Shown here piece by piece: positions 7,386 to 14,099 of a stretch of 64,000 nucleotides of DNA. The notes under the pieces were generated by a model. The model saw only the letters and a program-made list of their open reading frames with translations. It ran no database searches and was not told the origin of the DNA. Origin of the DNA: Planococcus halocryophilus. Its GTDB lineage: Bacteria; Bacillota; Bacilli; Bacillales_A; Planococcaceae. The stretch covers positions 21,914 to 85,913 of the forward strand of contig NZ_JAKVTG010000015.1 in assembly GCF_022489025.1 (NCBI RefSeq). The letters run 5' to 3'. Positions within the stretch are counted from its first letter, which is position 1. Each line of letters opens with the position of its first letter. The translations under genes and the position numbers were made by a program.

Positions 7386-8897
7386 TTAAGAAGAATTGAA
7401 TTTTTTTCCAGTTGAAGACGATGAGGATCGCTGTTCACGGAACCAAGCTACCTCTGTCATGACTTCACGAATCGCATCTTTGTTTTCACGCGCTGTACGC
7501 ATGATGTCCAGTGCTTCTTGGTACAAGACCCGGTGGGTTTGTTGGTAGCTGAGGGCACACTGAAGAAGCACAGCAACCGACGTCAATCCTGTCTTGGCTG
7601 CACGGCCTTTCCCACTTTTCTTGATGAGGATTTTCTTGGAGTGTTTGATCACTTCGTTGAACGTACTGCGGGGCATTCCCACAGCTTCGCAAATTTCTTT
7701 TTGCGTAGACCAGTGAATCGGCTGTTCCAGTGAACTGACCGTTTGGATATAGCTCAAGAGGTCGATTTCCCATTCATCGTAATGGCTGCGCTTGCGATCT
7801 TTTCGTTCTTTCTTAAACTTGTACCAACCGCCCATCGGATTCTCGATGGCCACTTCTTTGTGACTTGCCCATTCCGTTAACAGTTCTTGAATGTACGTCT
7901 GATGTGCACCTTTGAATCGGCCTTTGTAAGCACTTCTCACGATTTTTTGGACTTCGCTATGCCGTAAGGGAGAAGCCAGACTTGAATTGTACTCATCAAG
8001 CAAATCAAGCGTCTCATCGTTTCCTTTGCCTGCACTGTAGCAAGCGAGCGCTAACGTAAACATTAAGTTGTCGCGTCCCAATTGCCCAGATTCGCCCTTC
8101 ACGTGACGCGTCTTCAGCAGTTCTTGGAACCAAGCCGTTTGCGTGAGATCTTGAACCGTCGGTTCGTTGGCGACCACAAAGAGTCCCCTCCCCTGATCAT
8201 CGTCTTGCCGTTTCGACCACGCAATGAGGGAACCAAAGTCGTACACCATTTCTTCGGAGAACCACCGAACGTTTTGTTCATTAGGCATACGGAAAAAACC
8301 AAAGTCATTACAAGAAATATCGACTCCTTGTAAAACTTTGGCCAAGCTGCGTTTGATGTTTTCAGAAATGCGCTTCGCTACCTTAAGCCCACGAAAATCG
8401 TTTTGATTGCTGATGAATAACGGTTTTGCCAACACAAAATAGACTTGAAACCCTTTCGGCGTTTCTAAGACCATCGTCGGCACGCCAATACTGTGATCCA
8501 ATGCAGCCGTTAAAATTTCGGTGTATGGTTGTTTTTTCGTATCGATGTCCACGACGAAGGTATTGATTTGTTGGAGGTTCTTCTCTTCGTGTCCCTTGAG
8601 GAACCGTCTTTTTTCATCAGAATACCTTAAGTAGTTAAAGACATTAGGATTCCAATGGGAAACCAAAAGAGCGTCCTCCAAGAGAGTTTCTCGGGACGTG
8701 ATGACATAACCCTTCACACCTGATGGTGTAGAAAGATCCTCTTTTGAGCGAACTACAGAAATCGCTCCTATTTTAGTTCTTTTTTCTTTGTTGGCAGCTT
8801 TAATCTGCAAAGGAAGGCTTGCGCTAGAACTTTTTGATTTAAAATTATGAATTCCATCTTTTAAGACAGTGTCGACAATTAAACGTAGTTTACTCAC
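7386..8897 (-). CDS. Primase-type plasmid replication protein (PriCT domain)
   Basis: A 503-residue protein. Residues ~90-240 resemble an archaeo-eukaryotic primase-like core, with acidic motif FVVDIDT and a GVDISCNDFGFFRMPN segment. Residues ~255-350 match a primase C-terminal PriCT_1 domain (GRDNLMFTLALACYSAGKG, then HSEVQKIVRSAYKGRFKGA). The C-terminal part carries a winged-helix-like segment (TQKEICEAVGMPRSTFNEVIKH). Such proteins initiate replication on iteron plasmids of Bacillales. GTG start 8897 follows GGAGAAGG. The iteron array begins about 100 bases upstream, so this is a second replication gene besides repA. Confidence 0.8.
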   Translation of the reverse strand: MSKLRLIVDTVLKDGIHNFKSKSSSASLPLQIKAANKEKRTKIGAISVVRSKEDLSTPSGVKGYVITSRETLLEDALLVSHWNPNVFNYLRYSDEKRRFLKGHEEKNLQQINTFVVDIDTKKQPYTEILTAALDHSIGVPTMVLETPKGFQVYFVLAKPLFISNQNDFRGLKVAKRISENIKRSLAKVLQGVDISCNDFGFFRMPNEQNVRWFSEEMVYDFGSLIAWSKRQDDDQGRGLFVVANEPTVQDLTQTAWFQELLKTRHVKGESGQLGRDNLMFTLALACYSAGKGNDETLDLLDEYNSSLASPLRHSEVQKIVRSAYKGRFKGAHQTYIQELLTEWASHKEVAIENPMGGWYKFKKERKDRKRSHYDEWEIDLLSYIQTVSSLEQPIHWSTQKEICEAVGMPRSTFNEVIKHSKKILIKKSGKGRAAKTGLTSVAVLLQCALSYQQTHRVLYQEALDIMRTARENKDAIREVMTEVAWFREQRSSSSSTGKKFNSS

Positions 8898-9002
8898 CCA
8901 AAACCTTCTCCTTCACTAACTTACCAGTCTTCTTCCCCTAAAGGTAAAGGAATATAAATCCTGTGTAAATAGCTCTATATCAAGGTTTGTACAGTCACAA
9001 AA

Positions 9003-9680
9003 GTAGAAATATCTACTTTTCTACTTTTGTTAGAATGAACCTCATTCTCACAGAAGTAGATATTTCTACTTTTCTACTTTTGTTAGATTGACTCTCATTT
9101 TCGCAGAGGTAGATATTTCTACTTTTCTACTTTTGTTAGATTGACTCTCATTTTCGCAGAGGTAGATATTTCTACTTTTCTACTTTCGTTAGATTGACTC
9201 TTATTCTCGCGGAGGTAGATATTTCTACTTTTCTACTTTTGTTAGATTGACTCTCATTCTCACATAAGTAGATATTTCTACTTTTCTACTTATGTGAGAA
9301 TCAGATTAATTTCAATTTCTTTTTTACTATTATAAATACCAATTTAAAAGGGTTTTTTCTACATAATTAAGTTAACAATTCTAACAAAAGTAGATATTTC
9401 TACTTTTGTTAGAATTAACATCATTATCGCAAAGGTAGATATTTCTACTTTTCCACTTTTGTTAGAACAAACATTATTCTCGCAGAGGTAGATATTTCTA
9501 CTTTTCTACTTTTGTTAGAACAAACATTATTCTCGCAGAAGTAGATATTTCTACTTTTCTACTTTTGTTAAATCCACTCTCATTCTCACAGAAGTAGATA
9601 TTTCTACTTCTCTACTTTTGTTATAACTAAGCTTATTCTCACAAAGGTAGATATTTCTACTTTTCTACTTCTGTTGGAAG
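9003..9680. repeat. Iteron array: 12 copies, two blocks of six, 53-bp period
   Basis: The core GTAGATATTTCTAC (first copy GTAGAAATATCTAC), normally followed by TTTTCTACTTTTGTTAGA, starts at 9003, 9056, 9109, 9162, 9215, 9268, then 9390, 9435, 9488, 9541, 9594 and 9647. The interval is exactly 53 bp within each block (about five helical turns), except that the first copy of block two, a near-palindrome at 9381-9412, sits 45 bp before the next. The blocks are separated by ~95 bp of AT-rich DNA (9300-9380). This is either the replication origin of the primase-type Rep, the ParA/B centromere, or both. Confidence 0.9.
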
Positions 9681-9728
9681 GAAGTACATAATATTACATT
9701 TACATTACATTTATTTAATCATTCACAC

Positions 9729-9795
9729 AAACTTCTACTTATGTTATTATCAGAAATATACAGAAGTAGAAGTTTGTTAGGTAGAAGTTTGTTAG
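9729..9795. repeat. Short iteron-derived repeats before parA
   Basis: GTAGAAGTTTGTTAG occurs twice in direct tandem (9766-9780 and 9781-9795), with an inverted AAACTTCTAC-like copy near 9729-9738. They overlap the expected parA promoter and end just before its AGGAGG, so they could be operator sites for autoregulation by the partition proteins. Confidence 0.6.
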
Positions 9796-9815
9796 GTATG
9801 AGGAGGAATTGAGAA

Positions 9816-10625
9816 ATGACTGCAAAAACAATAGTTGTTGGTAACTTTAAAGGTGGCGTAGGTAAAACTAAAGTATCTGTTATGACCAGTTGGGAATATG
9901 CAACCGTCCATAACAAAAAAGTTTTGTTAATTGATATGGACCCTCAAGGAAATGCCAGTACTTTGATAGCTCGTTCAGTTGGTATAGATAAAATTGAAAA
10001 AACTATATTCGATGGTTTTCAAGATGGTAACTTGGAGAACGTTGTCATGAAAATAAACGATAATCTGGATTTAATTCCTGCTGCAGTTTCATTTAAGAAC
10101 TTCTCAAAGTTTTTATATAAAAATTTCGAAACTGACTTAGAGCAAATTACATTGTTAAAAACTTTAATAGAGCCTCTAAAAGAAAATTATGATTATATTT
10201 TTATTGATGTTCCTCCAACAATCAGTGACTACTCGGATAACGCTATGATGGCTTCTGATTATGTTCTTATTATTCTTCAAGCTCAAGAACTTTCTTTGGA
10301 AGGGGCAGAGACATATGTTTCATATTTACAATTCATGCATGATGAATATGAAGCTGATATTCAAGTTTTAGGAGTTCTTCCAGTTTTATTGCGAGCTGGT
10401 GGCAGGGTTGATCAAACCACTGTGATAAGGGCTACTGAGTTATTTGGAGAGGATAACGTCTTTTCTAATGTAGTTAAGCATCTTGAACGCTTAAAAGCAT
10501 GGGATATTACCGGAATAAGAAATGATGATCACCATGATAGAAAAGCACATCAAACATTTTTAGCTGTTGTGGAAGAAATGGAAGATAAGCTTGCTCGATT
10601 TGAGGAGGAAGAAAACAATGTCTGA
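9816..10625 (+). CDS. parA: ParA-family partition ATPase
   Basis: A 269-residue ATPase that moves plasmid copies apart. The deviant Walker A box KGGVGKT lies at residues ~12-18, Walker A' in LLIDMDPQGNAS, and Walker B in YIFIDVPP. There is no N-terminal HTH, so it is a type Ib (small) ParA. AGGAGG precedes the ATG. The gene and its partner overlap by eight bases. Base composition is clearly more AT-rich than the flanking rep and mob genes, hinting that the partition cassette has a separate origin. Confidence 0.92.
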   Translation: MTAKTIVVGNFKGGVGKTKVSVMTSWEYATVHNKKVLLIDMDPQGNASTLIARSVGIDKIEKTIFDGFQDGNLENVVMKINDNLDLIPAAVSFKNFSKFLYKNFETDLEQITLLKTLIEPLKENYDYIFIDVPPTISDYSDNAMMASDYVLIILQAQELSLEGAETYVSYLQFMHDEYEADIQVLGVLPVLLRAGGRVDQTTVIRATELFGEDNVFSNVVKHLERLKAWDITGIRNDDHHDRKAHQTFLAVVEEMEDKLARFEEEENNV

Positions 10626-11052
10626 AGACTCGAAAAAGGGACCACTGATAAAGAAGAAAACCAAACCTATGGATCGAGCTAAACCAGTGATAGTAAGTAG
10701 TAAAAATGATTTTAAATTTTCGAGTAGCGATAAATCTATAGAATCTAAGTCCGAAGTACAAAAAGAACCGGAAGTGAATCAAAAAGTAAAATCAGAAAAT
10801 ATAACTACAGCAAATGAAGAGCCAACAAAACTAACAAAAAGAAAAGGTGTAGTTGGTAAGAACAATAACGTTAAATCGATAAAAGTGCCGCATGATCTCC
10901 ATGTACAGATAGGCATTCTCGGAAAATTTATGGATGAAAATAAAACATATGCAATTATTTCTGAGCTTGTTGATTATTATAAAAAAAATGAATTAACTGA
11001 ACGTCAAAAGAAACAAATTGAATATATGACAGAATTCTTAAACGAAAATTAA
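10618..11052 (+). CDS. ParB-like centromere-binding protein (RHH type)
   Basis: A 144-residue protein starting at ATG 10618 within the end of parA, with GAGGAGG upstream. The first ~75 residues are a charged, probably disordered Lys/Glu/Ser-rich tail. The C-terminal ~55 residues (VKSIKVPHDLHVQIGILGKFM, then YAIISELVDYYKKN) have the beta-strand plus two-helix pattern of ribbon-helix-helix repressors. Small RHH partners with a flexible basic tail are typical of type Ib ParA systems. It probably binds the iteron-like repeats on both sides of the operon. Confidence 0.75.
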   Translation: MSEDSKKGPLIKKKTKPMDRAKPVIVSSKNDFKFSSSDKSIESKSEVQKEPEVNQKVKSENITTANEEPTKLTKRKGVVGKNNNVKSIKVPHDLHVQIGILGKFMDENKTYAIISELVDYYKKNELTERQKKQIEYMTEFLNEN

Positions 11053-11064
11053 TATCTATTCAAC

Positions 11065-11109
11065 AAAAGTAGAAATATCTACCTAGCAAAGGTAGATATT
11101 TCTACTTTT
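11065..11109. repeat. 19-bp perfect inverted repeat of iteron sequence after parAB
   Basis: AAAAGTAGAAATATCTACC (11065-11083) is the exact reverse complement of 11091-11109, with a seven-base loop. The sequence is the iteron core, so the partition operon is bracketed by the element. It could also fold as a terminator of parAB. Confidence 0.8.
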
Positions 11110-11147
11110 TTGAGAACCATAAATTTTAGACTGAAAGGGTGTTTTTT

Positions 11148-11315
11148 TTGGTTTATATTATTCGTTCATCACATGGCGTTATTTTAACGCAAGACAACAA
11201 AGAGTTATTTTATGAAACATTAGAAGAAGCTGAAATAAAAAAAGAGGAACTGCTTTCTTTTACTACTGAGCAATGGACTATTATTAACGTTAATAGAGAG
11301 ACAAGCGCCCTTTAA
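11148..11315 (+). CDS. Small unknown protein, TTG start
   Basis: A 55-residue frame starting at TTG 11148, with AAAGGGTG about five to seven bases upstream. The translated protein begins L(M)-V-Y-I-I-R-S-S-H-G and has a charged central helix (ETLEEAEIKKEEL) and a W-T-I-I-N-V ending. The stop codon lies within the terminator that follows. Good ribosome site, sensible composition and a dedicated terminator argue that it is real. I recognise no family. It sits between the partition operon and the convergent accessory mobilisation genes. Confidence 0.6.
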   Translation: MVYIIRSSHGVILTQDNKELFYETLEEAEIKKEELLSFTTEQWTIINVNRETSAL

Positions 11316-11342
11316 TTTCATAGCGCTTGTCTTATTTTTTTT
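11299..11342 (+). terminator. Strong terminator
   Basis: AGACAAGCGC (11299-11308) pairs perfectly with GCGCTTGTCT (11323-11332), followed by TA and a T run. It ends the partition/small-gene transcript and meets the converging TraD-like gene. Confidence 0.85.
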
Positions 11343-11601
11343 GGATTTTACTCTTTATAAATCCCGAAAATGTTTGAAATATCTTTTCTCGTTCTTCTGT
11401 TGTGAGCGTTTCTAATCCAAAGTATTTTTCAGCCAAGGCTCCGGTTTCAATTAAGCGTTTGGTTCGTGCTTTGCGTTGTTCCCAACTTGCTCTTCGTTGC
11501 GTTTCATTCTGTAACTGGCTTTTCTTCTTTTGCAAATCGGCAATTTGTTTTTTTAACTCCTGCGACTTTGCCAGGTTATCTGTTTTCAGCTTCATGGACA
11601 T
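11332..11601 (-). CDS. TraD/MobD-like small mobilisation accessory protein
   Basis: An 89-residue protein: an N-terminal coiled coil (LKKQIADLQKKKSQLQNE) followed by W-E-Q-R-K-A-R-T-K-R-L-I-E-T-G-A-L, the hallmark of small TraD/DUF3847-type proteins that accompany MobA/MobL relaxases. Such proteins probably assist the relaxosome. It overlaps the upstream small gene by 26 bases and is divergent from the relaxase. The exact start (ATG 11601 or 11595) is undecided. Confidence 0.72.
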   Translation of the reverse strand: MSMKLKTDNLAKSQELKKQIADLQKKKSQLQNETQRRASWEQRKARTKRLIETGALAEKYFGLETLTTEEREKIFQTFSGFIKSKIQKK

Positions 11602-11812
11602 CCCACGCCTCTGGTTGTTCTTTTTTTTCGTTTACTTGAACAGCCAGCTTTTGAATCCACTTGATTGCTTCTTCTTCCGATTCGACATTCCACTCTTTCA
11701 ATAACTCAGCCCCGATGTTTTGCTGCATTTGTTTCTCTAAATTCTTTCGCTTTTCCTTTAATTTCTCGATCTGTTCTTCAATGCTTGTGATCTTTTCAAT
11801 GTTATTTGCCAT
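11576..11812 (-). CDS. Small coiled-coil mobilisation accessory protein
   Basis: A 78-residue, highly charged protein with a predicted coiled coil (IEEQIEKLKEKRKNLEKQM) and a C-terminal W-I-Q-K-L helix. AAAAAGGAG precedes the ATG. It is first in a two-gene leftward operon with the TraD-like gene, divergent from the relaxase. It resembles TraC/MobC-like small accessory proteins by context only. Confidence 0.65.
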   Translation of the reverse strand: MANNIEKITSIEEQIEKLKEKRKNLEKQMQQNIGAELLKEWNVESEEEAIKWIQKLAVQVNEKKEQPEAWDVHEAENR

Positions 11813-11828
11813 TGATCTTCACTCCTTT

Positions 11829-11868
11829 TTAACTTATATATTAAAATATTAACATATAGGTTAAAATA
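11829..11868. promoter_or_regulatory. Tandem 20-bp AT-rich operators between divergent mob genes
   Basis: Two contiguous 20-bp elements (11829-11848 and 11849-11868) share TTAAC-N-TATA-NN-TTAAAATA and are each partly palindromic. They lie between the divergent accessory and relaxase genes and resemble the palindrome at 6878-6895. Confidence 0.5.
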
Positions 11869-11891
11869 AATCACGATAAATGGATAAAATA

Positions 11892-11900
11892 TGGTATAAT
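11892..11900 (+). promoter_or_regulatory. Putative relaxase promoter, extended -10
   Basis: TGGTATAAT is a perfect extended -10, about 130 bases before the relaxase GTG. No good -35 is seen; the tandem operators lie just upstream. Confidence 0.6.
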
Positions 11901-11917
11901 GAATCCGAGCTTTCAAG

Positions 11918-11992
11918 CGAGTGCCCAGTTATACACCACCCGAAATTCGGGGTGGTGACCTGGTCCAAAGCCCTTTCGGTCTTTGGGTGTCG
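11918..11992. other. oriT: Putative origin of transfer (oriT)
   Basis: Directly upstream of the relaxase are two hairpins: CACCACCC (11934-11941) with GGGTGGTG (11950-11957), and CCAAAG with CTTTGG (11965-11985 region). A GCGAGTGCCC string lies at 11918-11925. MOBQ relaxases usually act at an inverted repeat beside a short G/C-containing nick region close to their own gene, so this is the best oriT candidate. The nick site cannot be fixed. Confidence 0.5.
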
Positions 11993-12030
11993 CCTACGGA
12001 TATCTAACAAGAGAAAAGAGGTGAGAAAAC

Positions 12031-14088
12031 GTGAGTTACTTCCGACTGCAAGCCAACATCATCAGCAAGAAAACCCAATCCGCCGTTGCGAGTGCCAGCT
12101 ACCGCAGTGGGGAAGAGTTGTATTCTGAACGCGATGACGAAATCAAAAGCTATCCGCAGCGAGAAGTAGCTCCGATTTCTTTCATCCTCAAGCCTGATCA
12201 TGCGCCCGAGTGGACACTTGAACGTGAAAAACTGTGGAACGAAGTGGAGAAAATCGAGAAAGCCTGGAACGCTCAATTAGCACGAGAAGTGCTGATTGCT
12301 TTGCCGAAGGAGTTACCCGATGATGCTCAACAAGAACTTGTACAATCGTTTGTCCAACACGAATTTGTTGATGAAGGCATGGTCGCAGACGTTGCGATTC
12401 ACCGAGACAAAGAACACAATCCGCATGCACACATCCTGCTGACAGTTCGCCCATTTAACGAAGATGGCACGTGGGGACAGAAAAAAACACGTCAGTATGA
12501 ATTGGATCAAAATGGCGAGATTCTTCGCAATGCAAAAGGGGAGAAAGTCTTCCAAACCGTTCCTTCTACTCCTTGGAATGAACGCGAGACACTGGTAAAA
12601 TGGCGCATGAACTATGCCGAAGCCATCAATGAAACTTTTAAGGAACGAGACATCCACAAAGAAGTCTCAGCACTTTCTTTTGAGGCACAGGGACTGGATC
12701 AAATCGCTGAGGTTCGCTTGGAACGAAATGAATACCAATACGTGAAACGCATGGAAGAAAAGGGACTGGAAGCACAAACGTTTTATCACCAGTTGAATCA
12801 AGACATTCGACAAAAGAATGCTGAAATTGCTCAGCTACGCGATAAAATTGTTTCTCTCTCTTCCAAACAAAAACAGGTTGATGTTCAGCACGTTTTACAT
12901 CGCCACACGAGCGAAGTCACAGCAGAATTAAATGCAGACTACGCCAAGAGTTGGCACTTCATGAAAGGGCGCCTGAAAGAGAAATTTTCGTTCGATGCGG
13001 TACAAGATCAACTGCAAGGATTGTATCGTTGGGAAGAGCGTAAAGTAGAACCCAAACAAGTAGAAGCACAGGTGACACACGCGATTTTAAACGCTTCTCA
13101 TAAAGCGTCTCAAGAACACAATGCGTCGGTATTGCACCAGCAAGGTTTTGATCAACAAGACTTCCGTTCACTCTTTACTACGCGACTTGAGGCATTTGAA
13201 AAGTTGACGGAATCGGTCGAAAAAGACCAACAAACCGTTGACCAAGTCATCGCGCATGCTGAACGCACCTACCGGGTACAAAGCTTAATCGTGCACAACT
13301 CCTTTAACGACTTGTTCCCTGAAATTGAGGAGCGATTTGAACACAATGATCGGACCGTGGCGTACAAAATGAATGTGCTGACGGCGCTTGAAACGAATGC
13401 GGTTGACGCCATTCCACTGACTGGTGAAGTGAATCATCACTTGCAGCTGCAGGAACTGAAAAAGGCGACCGAACAGGCGATGAAAGTCAGCGAACAACTC
13501 CGGATTCAAGCGTTGAGTCGCAACAAACTCGGTATGAAAAAAGAACAGTTGGTGAAGGATGGAACCGACCTTACAGCCATCTACCAGACCTCCATCCAAC
13601 TCAATACGACGCAACAATTAATTGAACGATACGAGGCTAAGGTCACACACATCGACCAGCAACTCAATGCCTTGCTGCGAGAGACATTCCCTCATGCCAA
13701 AGACAACTTGTTGAAGAAACTCGACGCGCTTCCGTTGGAGATGAAAACAGATCTGTTGAAACATTTTATTGAGAACGCGAAGCCGGCGAAAAGCGTGAGC
13801 TTGAAAGCTTGCTTACAAGTCGCCAAGAAAGAACAAAGCAAACGGACGATGTCTTTTCATGAGTATCAAACTAAATCCGATGCTCGGTTCGCTGAACGTT
13901 TGGATGGAAGACAGAAAACGCTCACTCATTTCCCGACAGGGAAAGCGAGTACGGAACTGTTAGAGCGTCTGATTGAACAAGCTGAACAAGAACATCATCG
14001 TCCACAACATGAGACACCAACGAAGATGCACCGAAAAAGCAAAAACAAACAGCTTCGTCGGGAACTCGGACTTGAGTTTGAACTGTAA
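12031..14088 (+). CDS. MobA/MobL-family (MOBQ) relaxase
   Basis: A 685-residue relaxase that nicks oriT and leads the strand into the recipient. The N-terminal ~200 residues are the MobA/MobL domain: SASYRSG with the probable catalytic Tyr24, and the metal-binding motif H124-x-D126 and H132-x-H134 (IHRDKEHNPHAHILLTVRP). The rest is a long, charged, helical and probably coiled-coil region typical of TraA-like relaxases of pIP501-type plasmids; no helicase motifs are seen. GTG start 12031 follows AAAAGAGGTGAG. VirD4 follows by 11 bases, so relaxase and coupling protein are probably co-expressed. Confidence 0.92.
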   Translation: MSYFRLQANIISKKTQSAVASASYRSGEELYSERDDEIKSYPQREVAPISFILKPDHAPEWTLEREKLWNEVEKIEKAWNAQLAREVLIALPKELPDDAQQELVQSFVQHEFVDEGMVADVAIHRDKEHNPHAHILLTVRPFNEDGTWGQKKTRQYELDQNGEILRNAKGEKVFQTVPSTPWNERETLVKWRMNYAEAINETFKERDIHKEVSALSFEAQGLDQIAEVRLERNEYQYVKRMEEKGLEAQTFYHQLNQDIRQKNAEIAQLRDKIVSLSSKQKQVDVQHVLHRHTSEVTAELNADYAKSWHFMKGRLKEKFSFDAVQDQLQGLYRWEERKVEPKQVEAQVTHAILNASHKASQEHNASVLHQQGFDQQDFRSLFTTRLEAFEKLTESVEKDQQTVDQVIAHAERTYRVQSLIVHNSFNDLFPEIEERFEHNDRTVAYKMNVLTALETNAVDAIPLTGEVNHHLQLQELKKATEQAMKVSEQLRIQALSRNKLGMKKEQLVKDGTDLTAIYQTSIQLNTTQQLIERYEAKVTHIDQQLNALLRETFPHAKDNLLKKLDALPLEMKTDLLKHFIENAKPAKSVSLKACLQVAKKEQSKRTMSFHEYQTKSDARFAERLDGRQKTLTHFPTGKASTELLERLIEQAEQEHHRPQHETPTKMHRKSKNKQLRRELGLEFEL

Positions 14089-14099
14089 AAGGGAATCTG

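Noticed and set aside
9003..9680. Regular repeats that could be taken for a CRISPR array
   Set aside because: The sequence between the cores is itself repeated, the period is 53 bp, no cas genes are near, and a rep gene and parAB flank it; this is an iteron array.
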